Shown here in pieces: positions 19,004 to 27,089 of a DNA stretch of 64,000 bases. The stretch's first letter is position 1. Every line of letters starts with the position of its first letter. A program made the position numbers and the translations under genes. The notes under the pieces were generated by a model that had not been told where the DNA came from, made no database searches, and saw only the letters and a program-made list of their open reading frames with translations. Origin of the DNA: Crenobacter cavernae (GTDB lineage: Bacteria; Pseudomonadota; Gammaproteobacteria; Burkholderiales; Chromobacteriaceae); assembly GCF_003355495.1 (NCBI RefSeq), contig NZ_CP031337.1, positions 2,051,001 to 2,115,000 on the forward strand, in the 5' to 3' direction.

Positions 19004-19567
19004 ATGAAAACCGCACAGGAACTCCGCCCAGGCAACGTATTCATGCTGGGTAGCGACCCGATGGTCGTGCAGAAGGCAGAATTCAGCAAATCCGGCCGCA
19101 ACTCTTCCGTTGTCAAAATGAAGATGAAGAACCTGCTGACCGGCAGCGCTTCCGAAGCCGTCTACAAGGCCGACGAAAAATTCGACGTGGTGGTGCTCGA
19201 GCGCGTGGAATGTACCTATAGCTACTTCGCCGACCCGATGTACGTGTTCATGGACACCGAGTTCAACCAGTACGAAGTCGAAGCCGAAAACCTCGGCGAC
19301 GTGCTGAACTATCTGATCGACGGCATGGAAGACGTCTGCGAAGTGACCTTCTACAATGGCAAGGCGATCTCGGTCGAACTGCCGACCACCGTCGTGCGCG
19401 AAGTGGAATATACCGAGCCGGCCGTGCGCGGCGACACCTCGGGCAAGGTGCTGAAGCCGGCCCGCCTGAAAGGCACCACCTTCGAACTGCCGGTGGCCGC
19501 CTTCGTCGAAATCGGCGACCGCATCGAGATCGACACCCGTACCGGCGAATTCAAGAAGCGCGCGTAA
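19004..19567 (+). CDS. efp: Translation elongation factor P (Arg32 type)
   Basis: A 187-residue translation factor that relieves ribosome stalling at polyproline stretches. The KOW-like N-terminal domain carries the modification loop KSGRNSS, with arginine at position 32, which fits rhamnosylation by the adjacent EarP rather than lysylation. Two OB-type domains follow, with the GDRIEIDTRTGEF signature at the end. It lies 57 bases after earP and is followed by a strong terminator. Confidence 0.97.
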   Translation: MKTAQELRPGNVFMLGSDPMVVQKAEFSKSGRNSSVVKMKMKNLLTGSASEAVYKADEKFDVVVLERVECTYSYFADPMYVFMDTEFNQYEVEAENLGDVLNYLIDGMEDVCEVTFYNGKAISVELPTTVVREVEYTEPAVRGDTSGKVLKPARLKGTTFELPVAAFVEIGDRIEIDTRTGEFKKRA

Positions 19568-19590
19568 GCGTTCTTCCGATTCCGGCCAAG

Positions 19591-19616
19591 AAGCGACCCT
19601 GCGGGGTCGCTTTTTT
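19591..19616 (+). terminator. Intrinsic terminator of efp
   Basis: AAGCGACCC (19591-19599) pairs perfectly with GGGTCGCTT (19604-19612) across a TGCG loop and continues into six T residues. Confidence 0.93.
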
Positions 19617-19721
19617 CATGTCCGCACGCATAGGCAAGCTGACCGACCCTTTTGGGGCAGCGGATGGCGGCGTTCTCGGCACGTACTGCCCAGAAAGGTC
19701 GGATGGGGCGGAGGGCGGAAA

Positions 19722-19756
19722 GAAAAAACCCCGGATCGTGGGTGGTCGATCCGGGG
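19722..19756 (-). terminator. Minus-strand intrinsic terminator with no assigned gene
   Basis: CCCCGGATC (19729-19737) pairs perfectly with GATCCGGGG (19748-19756). On the minus strand it is followed by TTTTTTC, so it terminates leftward transcription. The nearest minus-strand gene ends about 250 bases upstream, which leaves room for a small RNA or a long 3' untranslated region. Confidence 0.8.
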
Positions 19757-20002
19757 ATAAGCTGAAAGCGCCAGGCTTTCTGCATTCAGTTCTGCGTTAT
19801 ACGCAGGAGGAGTAAAAATGGGACGACAGACGTTGTCCATTACAGCCGGCGGTCAGAGCACCGCCGCTCCGGCGCGGATGGAGCACTCATCCTCGCCGGT
19901 GTCGCTGCTGCAAAGACCATCGTACGGCTTCCCGCTCCTCAGGCCTATTGGGAGTCACCCTAGGCAAACCCTTGGGGGGGTGAGGGTTTTGCCGCGTTCG
20001 TC
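19757..20002 (-). ncRNA. Candidate structured transcript downstream of the response regulator
   Basis: These 246 bases hold no recognised gene but are rich in hairpins. GAAAGC/GCTTTC lies around 19762-19780, CTGCGT-TAT-ACGCAG around 19794-19808, GCCTA/TAGGC with an inner GGG/CCC around 19943-19965, and a near-perfect GGCAAACCCT/AGGGTTTTGCC stem around 19963-19993. The stretch ends at the minus-strand terminator at 19729. It could be a separate small RNA or a processed 3' end of the two-component operon. A plus-strand ATG at 19818 with a good GGAGGAG is also present, but its frame runs antisense to the regulator gene. The assignment is inference. Confidence 0.3.
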
Positions 20003-20629
20003 TCAGCCGGCGTCGCGGCTGCGGTGCGCGACCACGCCCTGCACCAGGTCGGCGATCGAGCGCGCGCCCATCTTGTCCATCATCTTGCCGCGGTGCGCCT
20101 CGACCGTCTTGATGCTGATGCCCATCTCGTCGGCGATCACCTTGTTCATCTTGCCCTCGATCACCTTCTCGAGCACCTCGCGTTCACGTGTGGTCAGCGA
20201 GGCGAGGCGCTCCTCGAACTTGTCGCGCACCGCGACGTTGGCCATCGAGGTGTGGCAGGTGGCGAGCGCGCCTTCTACCGCCGACAGGAAGGCCTGCTGG
20301 TTGAACGGCTTTTCGAGGAACTCGAACGCGCCGCGTTTGACCGCCTGCACCGCCATCGGTACGTCACCGTGTCCGGTCAGGAACACCACCGGCCACGGGT
20401 TGCCGCGCGCGATCAGCTCTTCGAAGAGCTCCAGGCCGCTCATTCCCGGCATGCGGATATCCACCACCAGGCAGCCGATGCCCTCCGGCGAAAAGTCGGA
20501 CAGCAAGCTTTCGGCGCTATCGTGGCAGGCCACCCGATAGTCATGGCTTTCCAGGAGCCAGACCAGCGAATCGCGGAAGGCCTCGTCGTCGTCAACGATA
20601 TGAATGTATGCGTGTTGGAAGCTGTTCAT
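20003..20629 (-). CDS. FixJ/DctR-like response regulator
   Basis: A 208-residue two-component transcription regulator. The receiver domain (residues 8-120) has the acidic pocket IVDDDEAF, phospho-acceptor Asp in VVDIRMPG, Thr in VFLTGHGD and Lys in LEKPF. A LuxR/GerE helix-turn-helix (LTTREREVLEKVIEGKMNKV, then ISIKTVEAHR) forms the C-terminal 65 residues. It overlaps the upstream kinase gene by four bases (ATGA), so the two are translationally coupled partners. The closest functional types are FixJ, TtrR and DctR. The target is unknown; no dicarboxylate transporter gene lies nearby. Confidence 0.93.
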   Translation of the reverse strand: MNSFQHAYIHIVDDDEAFRDSLVWLLESHDYRVACHDSAESLLSDFSPEGIGCLVVDIRMPGMSGLELFEELIARGNPWPVVFLTGHGDVPMAVQAVKRGAFEFLEKPFNQQAFLSAVEGALATCHTSMANVAVRDKFEERLASLTTREREVLEKVIEGKMNKVIADEMGISIKTVEAHRGKMMDKMGARSIADLVQGVVAHRSRDAG

Positions 20630-22956
20630 GATGGGACTACCGGCAAGGTGAAGCTGAAGAGACTACCGCCGTGCTCGCCGTCTTCGACCCAGATCTGACC
20701 CTGGTGGAATTCGACGATGGAGCGGCAAATGCCCAGACCCAGGCCCGTTCCGTCGGGCTTGGTGGTGAAGAAGGCCTCGAACAGGCGCTCCTTCTGATCT
20801 TCGGGGACGCCGTGGCCGCAATCGGCGATCGTGACGGTCACCCGCTTGTTGCTGGTGAGACGGGCGGCGAGCGACAGCACCCGTTCGGTAAGCGGGACCT
20901 CGTGCATCGATTCGATGCCGTTCTTGATCAGGTTGAGCAGCACCTGTTCGATCAGGATCGGGTCGACGAGGAGGTCGGGCAGTTCGGGCAGGTCGACGGC
21001 GATGCGCGCGCCGTGGCGCTTGGCCTCGATCTCGGCGATCGCGAGCGTCGCGTCGACGACCTCGGCCAACTGGCAGGCGCGCCTGTCGGGCGCGCTCTGT
21101 TTGACGAATTCGCGGATGCGGCGCACGACCATGCCGGCGCGTTCGGCCTGCGCGGTGACCTTTTCCATCACCGGCAGCAGTTTCTCCGGTGTGGCCTTGC
21201 CCTGACGGATCCGCTCGATGCAGCCGTTCTGGTAATTGGCGATCGCCGACAGCGGCTGGTTCAGTTCGTGCGCGAGCGTCGACGCCATTTCGCCGAGCGT
21301 GACCAGCCGCGAGGTCGCCTGCAGTTTTTCCATCTGCTCTTTATAGCGTTCCTCGGCTTCGCGCTCGCGCGTGACGTCGGTCAGCGCCGCGACCCAGCCG
21401 CCGTGGTTGCCGTCGGCGTCGATCAGCGGCGAAATCAGCATCTGCGCGTAGAACTGTTCGCCGTTCTTGCGTTTGAAGCGCGATTCGAACACGTCCTTCG
21501 GCGCGTCGCCGGCCAGCGTCTGCAACAGCGAGATGCGGTTGCGCTCGCCGGCGTCGCCGCTCAGCCAGAACGGGTAGGGCGGCAGGCGACCGACGAGTTC
21601 TTCCTCGCTGTAGCCGGTGATGGTACAGAACGACTGGTTGACGTAGGTGATGCGCCCGTTGCGGTCCATCGCGCGGATGCCGACCGACAACGAGTCTTCC
21701 ATCGCCTTGCGGAAAGCCGATTCACGGCGCAGGTCTTCGAGCGCCTGTTTCTCGACGCTGATGTCGCGTCCCGACAGATAGACGCGGTTGCGTTCGGGCA
21801 GCGGGCTCAGTGCCCAGACGATGTAGCGCGTCTCGCCGTCGGCGCCGATCACCGGCGTCTCGACGTAGTGGTCCTGCCAGGTGCCGGCCAGGAGCGCGGC
21901 GAAGCCATCGCGGATGCGCGGTTTTTCCGAGTCGGGCAGGAAGTCGAGGAAGGAGCGGCCTTCGAGCGTGCCGGGAAGGTAGCCGAGCACGCGTTCGAAC
22001 GCCGGGTTGACCTCGACGATGCTGGTGTCTTCGTCGACCACGGCTAGGAGGTCCTGCGACAGGCGGTACACGCGGTCGCGTTCGCCCTCGGCGTCGATGC
22101 GGCGGCGGATGTGGCTGTTGAGGCTGACGAGGCTCAACAGCGTCAGCAGCGTCAGGCCGACGATCAGCCCGAGCTGGAGCTTGCGCGCCGGGCCGGCGAC
22201 GCCCTGCACCGGTCGCACGCGGATGAATAGGCCGCTGCCGGGCAGCGAAATGACCTCGTTGTAGCTGATCAGCTGGCGGCGCTGCGCGTTGCGGGCTAGC
22301 GTGCGGCCGAGCGTGTCGACCAGTTCGAGCTGGTATTTCTCCACCAGCCACGACGGCGGCAGCCGGCGCACCATGCGTTGCGCGCTGAACACGCCGACCA
22401 CCGTGCCGGCGAAGGTGTCGCCCGAGCGGACAGGCACCTGCAGTTCGACGAACCATTCGCCGTTTTCGGCCGGGTAGGCGGGGCTGTAGTTGAGGCGGCC
22501 GCCGTCGCGCGTCTTGGCGAAGGTGTCGGCGCTGTGGGCGGGTAAAGGCTGGCCGTGGCGGAACAGGTCGACGCTCATCGGCTGGACGTAGCGCACCGTG
22601 CCCGACGCGTCGGCGTAGGCGATCGCCGCCATCTCGGGCATGTTGGCGAGCCAGATCGCGCTCTTCTGGCGAAAAGCCGTCTCGTCGAGTTCGCCGTTGC
22701 CGATTGCGCGCGACAGGTCGATCAGTTGTTGGCGGTCGTCGTCGAGGCGGCGCTGCGCCGACTGTTCGGCCCACAGCGAGTCGCGGGACAGGTCGCCCTT
22801 GAGCTGGTCGGCTTCGCGCGTGTCCAGCGTCCACAGCATGACGGCCATGGTCAGGAAGAACAGCGTGACGGTGCTGTTGGGGAAAAGGTCGGACCAGACG
22901 CTGCGCTTGAACCAGATGATCATCCGGTTCAAGCGGTGCTTGAGTTGGACTAGCAT
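20626..22956 (-). CDS. DctS/FixL-like membrane sensor histidine kinase with two PAS domains
   Basis: A 776-residue inner-membrane sensor. It has TM1 around residues 27-45, a periplasmic sensor region of about 220 residues, TM2 around 270-292, two PAS domains (about 300-420 and 430-545; the second has ITYVNQSFCTITGYSEEEL), a phospho-acceptor helix with the His in LAHELNQPLSAIANY, and an ATPase domain (NLIKNGIES, DCGHGVP, GTGLGLGIC). The HELNQPL H-box is typical of the FixL/DctS family. No heme-binding FixL signature is evident, so small organic acids are a more likely signal than oxygen; this is inference. It pairs with the overlapping FixJ-like regulator. Confidence 0.93.
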   Translation of the reverse strand: MLVQLKHRLNRMIIWFKRSVWSDLFPNSTVTLFFLTMAVMLWTLDTREADQLKGDLSRDSLWAEQSAQRRLDDDRQQLIDLSRAIGNGELDETAFRQKSAIWLANMPEMAAIAYADASGTVRYVQPMSVDLFRHGQPLPAHSADTFAKTRDGGRLNYSPAYPAENGEWFVELQVPVRSGDTFAGTVVGVFSAQRMVRRLPPSWLVEKYQLELVDTLGRTLARNAQRRQLISYNEVISLPGSGLFIRVRPVQGVAGPARKLQLGLIVGLTLLTLLSLVSLNSHIRRRIDAEGERDRVYRLSQDLLAVVDEDTSIVEVNPAFERVLGYLPGTLEGRSFLDFLPDSEKPRIRDGFAALLAGTWQDHYVETPVIGADGETRYIVWALSPLPERNRVYLSGRDISVEKQALEDLRRESAFRKAMEDSLSVGIRAMDRNGRITYVNQSFCTITGYSEEELVGRLPPYPFWLSGDAGERNRISLLQTLAGDAPKDVFESRFKRKNGEQFYAQMLISPLIDADGNHGGWVAALTDVTREREAEERYKEQMEKLQATSRLVTLGEMASTLAHELNQPLSAIANYQNGCIERIRQGKATPEKLLPVMEKVTAQAERAGMVVRRIREFVKQSAPDRRACQLAEVVDATLAIAEIEAKRHGARIAVDLPELPDLLVDPILIEQVLLNLIKNGIESMHEVPLTERVLSLAARLTSNKRVTVTIADCGHGVPEDQKERLFEAFFTTKPDGTGLGLGICRSIVEFHQGQIWVEDGEHGGSLFSFTLPVVPS

Positions 22957-23039
22957 GCGACCCCCACCCGGCCCGCACCCCGGCGCGCATCAGCCCGAGT
23001 GTGCATGTGGGGGAGGGAGGCGACGCGCATCTCGTGTTC

Positions 23040-23729
23040 CTAGACGGCGTTGCGCGGCTGCGGCGCCTGCTGTTCGTTGAGGTAGTGTTCGAGCGCGTGG
23101 CCGGCCGACAGGATGTGGAAGCGGAGGAAGTCCCCCGCCTCGTCGGTCGCCTTCGCGCGACAGAGCGCCAACAGCTTGTTGTGCTCTTCGTGCGCCCGTT
23201 CCATGGTGTGGGTGAACAGGATCTGCATGCGGGTATAGCGGTCGGTCTTGTTGTGCAGCTGCTCGATCAGCGCCAGTGTGTTCGGGCGCTGTGCGGCGCG
23301 GTAGAGCGCGAGGTGAAAGCGCGAGTTGAGCTCGCCCCAGTGCCGCACGTCGTGGCTTTCGAGCGCGACGCCGAATTCCTCGAGCGTCGCGGCGGCGGCG
23401 TCAAGGTCGGCCGAGCTTTGACGCGGGATCGCCGCGCGCAGCAGTTCGCTCTCGAGCGTGGCACGGATATCGAGCAGTTCGAGCACGTCGCTGAGCGACA
23501 GCGTCGAGACGATCGCACCCTTGTGGTCGATGATCTCGATCAGCCCCTCGGCTTCGAGCTGGCGCAGCGCCTCGCGCACCGGGACGCGGCTGACGCCGTA
23601 TTCGTTGGACAGTGCTTCCTGGCGCAGCTGCTGCCCGTCGTGGAATTCTCCGGACAGGATGCGTTGACGCAAGGATTCGGTGACCGCGCTGGTCAGCGTC
23701 TGGCGCTTGATCGGCTGCAAGGGGCTCAT
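23040..23729 (-). CDS. GntR-family transcriptional regulator, FCD subfamily
   Basis: A 229-residue repressor or activator. The winged helix (residues 10-75) carries the family motif GQQLRQEALSNEYGVSRVPV with REALRQLEAEGL. The all-helical FCD effector domain follows, with metal-coordinating histidines likely among LNSRFHLALY and HEEHNKLL plus the C-terminal FHILSAGHALEHYL. FCD regulators usually sense organic acids. I place the start at the ATG at 23729, because longer versions read through the tRNA gene. It is 83 bases upstream of the sensor kinase and in the same orientation; a functional link between the two is possible. Confidence 0.88.
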   Translation of the reverse strand: MSPLQPIKRQTLTSAVTESLRQRILSGEFHDGQQLRQEALSNEYGVSRVPVREALRQLEAEGLIEIIDHKGAIVSTLSLSDVLELLDIRATLESELLRAAIPRQSSADLDAAAATLEEFGVALESHDVRHWGELNSRFHLALYRAAQRPNTLALIEQLHNKTDRYTRMQILFTHTMERAHEEHNKLLALCRAKATDEAGDFLRFHILSAGHALEHYLNEQQAPQPRNAV

Positions 23730-23741
23730 GGCTGCATATTG

Positions 23742-23779
23742 GATACAAGTAACTGTATGCCGATTATACGTTCTGTATC
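23742..23779. promoter_or_regulatory. Possible operator upstream of the FCD regulator
   Basis: GATACA (23742-23747) and TGTATC (23774-23779) form an inverted repeat; an inner ACTGTAT/ATTATAC stretch adds AT-rich symmetry. It lies 13-50 bases upstream of the regulator's start, a normal place for autoregulation. No site of this subfamily is identified with certainty. Confidence 0.3.
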
Positions 23780-23871
23780 TTGTCAGACAAAGAACATTCG
23801 GACACAAAGGGTAAACGCTTAGGAAAAAAACAACAAGCGAAGCGCGGGGAGGGGCAAAGCAAGAGGGGGGG

Positions 23872-23948
23872 TGGGGTGGATGATGGGACTCGAACCCACG
23901 ACAACTGGAATCACAATCCAGGACTCTACCAACTGAGCTACATCCACC
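23872..23948 (-). tRNA. tRNA-His (GTG), copy 1
   Basis: Complete cloverleaf on the minus strand, 77 nt including an encoded G at position -1 (the histidine identity element) and an encoded CCA. The acceptor stem is GTGGATG/CATCCAC and the anticodon loop TTGTGAT carries GTG. The same sequence recurs 128 bases away. Confidence 0.96.
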
Positions 23949-23956
23949 GCCGAAAC

Positions 23957-23968
23957 GGTTGGCCGAGG
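23957..23968 (+). repeat. TTGGCCGAG repeat copy between the two tRNA-His genes
   Basis: GGTTGGCCGAGG lies in the 51-base spacer between the two identical tRNA-His genes, matching 11 of 12 positions of the consensus. Confidence 0.75.
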
Positions 23969-23999
23969 TCTGGCGACATCGACCATTTAAATGGTGGGG

Positions 24000-24076
24000 T
24001 GGGGTGGATGATGGGACTCGAACCCACGACAACTGGAATCACAATCCAGGACTCTACCAACTGAGCTACATCCACC
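24000..24076 (-). tRNA. tRNA-His (GTG), copy 2
   Basis: Identical in sequence to copy 1 over the full 77 nt, including G-1 and CCA. The tandem pair looks like a local duplication. It lies in the middle of the minus-strand tRNA operon. Confidence 0.96.
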
Positions 24077-24091
24077 ACCGTAAAACTTTTC

Positions 24092-24168
24092 TGGCGCGCC
24101 CGACAGGACTCGAACCTGTAACCCCCGGCTTAGAAGGCCGGTGCTCTATCCGGTTGAGCTACGGGCGC
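24092..24168 (-). tRNA. tRNA-Arg (TCT)
   Basis: Complete cloverleaf with acceptor stem GCGCCCG/CGGGCGC, discriminator G and encoded CCA. The anticodon loop CTTCTAA reads TCT, decoding AGA, a rare codon in a G+C-rich genome. It lies 15 bases from tRNA-His copy 2. Confidence 0.96.
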
Positions 24169-24193
24169 TTGCCCGCCGAAGCGTGTGTCTTGT

Positions 24194-24270
24194 TGGTCGG
24201 GGCGGTGGGATTCGAACTCACGACCCCCTGGTCCCAAACCAGGTGCGCTACCAGACTGCGCTACGCCCCG
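24194..24270 (-). tRNA. tRNA-Pro (TGG)
   Basis: Complete cloverleaf with acceptor stem CGGGGCG/CGCCCCG, discriminator A and encoded CCA. The anticodon loop TTTGGGA carries TGG. It is the first gene of the four-tRNA minus-strand operon. Confidence 0.96.
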
Positions 24271-24286
24271 ACAACGAGAGTCCGCA

Positions 24287-24315
24287 AATATACGGATGGA
24301 AGATATTGATGTCAA
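24287..24315 (-). promoter_or_regulatory. Sigma70 promoter of the tRNA operon
   Basis: On the minus strand TTGACA (24315-24310) and TATATT (24292-24287) are separated by exactly 17 bases. The -10 box is followed by a G+C-rich discriminator (TGCGGAC), typical of growth-rate-controlled stable RNA promoters. The tRNA-Pro gene begins 16 bases further on. Confidence 0.9.
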
Positions 24316-24341
24316 CACCCGTTGAGCCTGCTTTCATAAAA

Positions 24342-24364
24342 ATGCGAAAATTAGGTTTTCGCAT
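24342..24364. promoter_or_regulatory. Perfect 9-bp inverted repeat upstream of folD
   Basis: ATGCGAAAA (24342-24350) pairs perfectly with TTTTCGCAT (24356-24364) across TTAGG. It lies 23 bases before the folD start and about 27 bases upstream of the tRNA promoter's -35 box. It could be an operator for either unit or a leader hairpin. Confidence 0.45.
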
Positions 24365-24387
24365 CAATGAGTTTGGGGAAAAACGAA

Positions 24388-25239
24388 ATGGTGGCTCAAA
24401 GGATAGACGGCAAGGCGGTGGCCGATGCGCGCATCGACGCGGTGCGCAAGGAGGTCGACGCGCGCGTCGCGGCGGGGCAGCGCGCTCCGGCGCTGGCGGT
24501 GGTGCTGGTCGGCGACGATGCGGCGTCGGCGGTCTACGTGCGCAATAAGAAACGCGCGTGTGCGACGGCGGGCATCCGTTCGCTCGCCTACGACCTGCCG
24601 ACGGCCACTACGCAGGAAGACCTGCTGGCGCTGATCGACGAATTGAACGCCAACGCCGAAGTCGACGGCATCCTCGTGCAGCTGCCGCTGCCCAAACACA
24701 TCGATCCGCAGTCGGTGATCGAACGCATCGACCCGCACAAGGACGTCGATGGCTTCCATCCGTACAATATGGGCCGCCTCGCGACCAAGATGCCGCTCAT
24801 GCGTCCGTGCACGCCGAAGGGCGTGATGACGCTGCTCGAACACTACGGCATCGATCCGAAGGGGCAGAAGGTGGTGATCGTCGGCGCGTCGAATATCGTC
24901 GGCCGCCCGCAGGCGCTCGAGATGCTGCTGGCGCGCGCGACGGTGACCATCTGCCACAGCGCGACGCGCAACCTCGCCGACGAAGTCGCCGCCGCCGACA
25001 TCGTCGTCGCCGCGGTCGGCAAGCCGGGCTTCGTGAAGGGCGAGTGGATCAAGCCGGGCGCGGTGGTGATCGACGTCGGCATCAACCGCCTCGCCGACGG
25101 CACGCTGTGCGGCGACGTCGAATTCGAAGCTGCGAGCGAACGCGCGAGCTACATCACGCCGGTGCCGGGCGGCGTCGGCCCGATGACGGTCGCGACCCTG
25201 CTGGAAAATACGCTGGCCTCGGCCAAGCTGCGCGGTTAA
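24388..25239 (+). CDS. folD: Methylenetetrahydrofolate dehydrogenase/cyclohydrolase
   Basis: A 283-residue bifunctional cytosolic enzyme that interconverts 5,10-methylene-, 5,10-methenyl- and 10-formyl-tetrahydrofolate with NADP. The catalytic Tyr-Lys pair is in SAVYVRNKKRACATAGI. Family motifs DGILVQLPLPKHI, VDGFHPYNMG and the Rossmann segment VVIVGASNIVGRPQALEML are present, and PVPGGVGPMTVATLLENT ends the protein. I prefer the ATG at 24388, behind GGGGA, over one seven codons earlier, which would exceed the usual 283-288 residues. The 3' end carries a repeat copy (25217). It lies upstream of purU, which consumes its 10-formyl product. Confidence 0.96.
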   Translation: MVAQRIDGKAVADARIDAVRKEVDARVAAGQRAPALAVVLVGDDAASAVYVRNKKRACATAGIRSLAYDLPTATTQEDLLALIDELNANAEVDGILVQLPLPKHIDPQSVIERIDPHKDVDGFHPYNMGRLATKMPLMRPCTPKGVMTLLEHYGIDPKGQKVVIVGASNIVGRPQALEMLLARATVTICHSATRNLADEVAAADIVVAAVGKPGFVKGEWIKPGAVVIDVGINRLADGTLCGDVEFEAASERASYITPVPGGVGPMTVATLLENTLASAKLRG

Positions 25240-25263
25240 GCTAACTGCCGTCCCAGATGAAAA

Positions 25264-25300
25264 CGCCACGGTCGGCCCGCCGCCGCCCGTGGCGCTTTGC
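25264..25300 (+). terminator. Hairpin between folD and purU
   Basis: CGCCACGG (25264-25271) pairs with CCGTGGCG (25287-25294) and is followed by CTTTGCATTT. It could be a terminator of folD or a partial attenuator before purU. Confidence 0.6.
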
Positions 25301-25334
25301 ATTTGCCAACGCCAACGAATCGACAGACACGAGC

Positions 25335-26192
25335 ATGAATCCACACTCCGCCACCTTGCTGATCAGCTGCCCGGACAAGAAAGGTCTGGTGTCGGCGATC
25401 GCCAACTTCCTGATGACCTACAACGCCAACATCCTGCACGCCGACCAGCACCAGGACGCCGAGGCGAAGTTGTTCCTGATGCGGGTGCAGTGGGATCTGG
25501 AGGGCTTCACGCTGCCGATGGAGAGCTTCGCCGCCGCGTTCGCGCCGATCGCCGCCAAGCACGACATGACGTGGCAGGTGTCGCTGTCGAGCCGCAAACC
25601 GCGCGTGGCGATCTTCGTGTCGAAGTACGAGCACTGCCTGGTCGACCTCTTGCACCGCTGGCGCATCGGTGAGCTCGACTGCGAGATCCCGCTGGTGATC
25701 TCCAACCACGAAGACTGCCGCCGCCTGGTCGAATTCAACGACATCCCGTTCCACGTGATCCCGGTCAGCCGTGACAACAAGGCCGCCGCCGAGGCCGAGC
25801 AGTTCCGCCTCTTGGAAGAAGCCGGCGTCGACCTTGTGATCCTCGCGCGCTACATGCAGGTGCTGTCGCAGGACTTCGTCAAGCGCTACCCGAACAAGGT
25901 GATCAACATCCACCACAGCTTCCTGCCGGCCTTCGACGGCGCCAAGCCCTACCACCGCGCGTTCGCGCGCGGCGTGAAGCTGATCGGTGCGACCAGCCAC
26001 TATGTGACCGAGGACCTCGACGAGGGGCCGATCATCGAGCAGGAAGTGACGCGCATCTCGCACCGCGACGACGTCGACGACCTGGTGCAGAAGGGGCGCG
26101 ACCTGGAGAAGGTCGTGCTGTCGCGCGCGGTGCGCTGGCATCTGGACAACAGGCTGCTCTCATACAACAACAAGACGGTGATCTTCGACTGA
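25335..26192 (+). CDS. purU: Formyltetrahydrofolate deformylase
   Basis: A 285-residue enzyme that hydrolyses 10-formyl-tetrahydrofolate to tetrahydrofolate and formate, balancing one-carbon pools. The N-terminal ACT domain (residues 5-85, LLISCPDKKGLVSAIANFL) binds regulatory ligands. The formyltransferase domain carries the catalytic Asn/His/Asp set in INIHHSFLPAFDGAKPY and the GATSHYVTEDLDEGPIIEQ segment. I place the start at MNPHSATLL because the upstream extension is basic and unlike the family. Paired with folD, it forms a folate one-carbon module. Confidence 0.95.
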   Translation: MNPHSATLLISCPDKKGLVSAIANFLMTYNANILHADQHQDAEAKLFLMRVQWDLEGFTLPMESFAAAFAPIAAKHDMTWQVSLSSRKPRVAIFVSKYEHCLVDLLHRWRIGELDCEIPLVISNHEDCRRLVEFNDIPFHVIPVSRDNKAAAEAEQFRLLEEAGVDLVILARYMQVLSQDFVKRYPNKVINIHHSFLPAFDGAKPYHRAFARGVKLIGATSHYVTEDLDEGPIIEQEVTRISHRDDVDDLVQKGRDLEKVVLSRAVRWHLDNRLLSYNNKTVIFD

Positions 26193-26199
26193 GCCCGCC

Positions 26200-26784
26200 A
26201 TGCAACGATTGTTCGACGATGTGATCGACCTCGTGCGCGGCCGCATCCAGCCGCTCGCGCACTATCAATACCCGTTCTGGCAGCCGGCGCTGCTGTTGAC
26301 CGTGATGGGGGTGTTCGCCAGCGCGCGCGCGATCGAAATCGGCGGCCCGCTCGAGGGGCGGCTGCTGTTCTTCGTGCTGTTCACGTGGATGCAGATCCTG
26401 CTGTTCGTGCGCTTCATGGGCTGGTGGGTGAGGCTGGCGGGGGCGAGGCTGGAGGCGTCGTTGTTCGGGCTGGTGGTGCTGACCAACAGTCCGCAACTGC
26501 TCGAACCGCTGGCGAGCTGGCTGCCCGACGACGCGGCGCAGGGCGTGACGCTGGTGTTGTCGGTGCTGAGCGTGATTATCCTGGTGCGCGCACTGTCCGC
26601 CGTAAGCGGCGTATCCAAGCTGCGCGTCTTCCTCGGCGCGCTGTGCTACACGCCGCTGGCGATCCTGCTGTTGACCGGGCTGACCGGCGTGGCGGGGCAG
26701 ATGGGCTGGATCGAGTTGCCGCCCGAGCTAATGGAATCTGCTTCTCAGGGCGCTTCTGCGGCGGGGGCGTCGAGCGCCAAGTGA
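26200..26784 (+). CDS. Hypothetical inner-membrane protein (Yip1-like appearance)
   Basis: A 194-residue protein with about five hydrophobic segments (around residues 28-42, 55-72, 85-100, 118-135 and 145-165) and no cleavable signal. Length, topology and the opening VIDLVRGRIQPLAHYQYPFW resemble small bacterial YIP1-domain proteins, but I cannot confirm the family. It begins seven bases after purU and may be co-transcribed. Its 3' end overlaps the convergent thioredoxin-like gene by 40 bases. Confidence 0.7.
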   Translation: MQRLFDDVIDLVRGRIQPLAHYQYPFWQPALLLTVMGVFASARAIEIGGPLEGRLLFFVLFTWMQILLFVRFMGWWVRLAGARLEASLFGLVVLTNSPQLLEPLASWLPDDAAQGVTLVLSVLSVIILVRALSAVSGVSKLRVFLGALCYTPLAILLLTGLTGVAGQMGWIELPPELMESASQGASAAGASSAK

Positions 26785-27089
26785 ATAACCTCGGCCAACG
26801 TTGAAGCTTCGAGCGGCGCGTTCACCCAGGCGTGAAACGCGCCGTTCTTGTATAGGGCGAGTGCCGGCAGGTGGAAGAGTTCGAACTCGTGCGCGAGCGC
26901 GCCGCTGACCGCGACGTCGACGTCAAACAGCGTAGCGACCGTGTCGGGCAGCAAGACCGGCAGCAGCGCCTTGGCCGCCTTGCACGCGCCGCAATGCGGC
27001 TGGCCGAGCAGCACCAGCGAGACGCCGGGGTTGGCCGAGGTCGCCGCGTGGTAGCCGAATTCGTCGAGCCGCCGCCAGCTGCGCGTCAC
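26745..27089 (-). CDS. Thioredoxin-like protein with CGAC active site
   Basis: A 114-residue cytoplasmic thioredoxin-fold protein. The redox motif GQPHCGACKAAKALLPVL gives CxxC as CGAC. A beta strand with VDVAVSGALAHEFELFHLPALALY supplies the expected cis-proline (LPAL). No signal peptide is seen. It starts at a GTG that overlaps the Nudix stop (GTGA), so translation is coupled. It is the last gene of an rlmD-nudix-thioredoxin operon. A repeat copy at 26789 lies in its 3' end, reading Leu-Ala-Glu. Confidence 0.8.
   Translation of the reverse strand: MTRSWRRLDEFGYHAATSANPGVSLVLLGQPHCGACKAAKALLPVLLPDTVATLFDVDVAVSGALAHEFELFHLPALALYKNGAFHAWVNAPLEASTLAEVIHLALDAPAAEAP

Noticed and set aside
19818..20540. 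A 240-residue plus-strand open frame with a good GGAGGAG site
   Set aside because: Most of it runs antisense to the well-supported response-regulator gene and the product is serine/arginine-rich with no recognisable domain. The ribosome-site-like bases may belong to the structured RNA.
27000..27010. CTGGCCGAGC words in coding regions
   Set aside because: CTG-GCC-GAG is simply the preferred coding of Leu-Ala-Glu in this genome; only the TTG form is counted as a repeat member.
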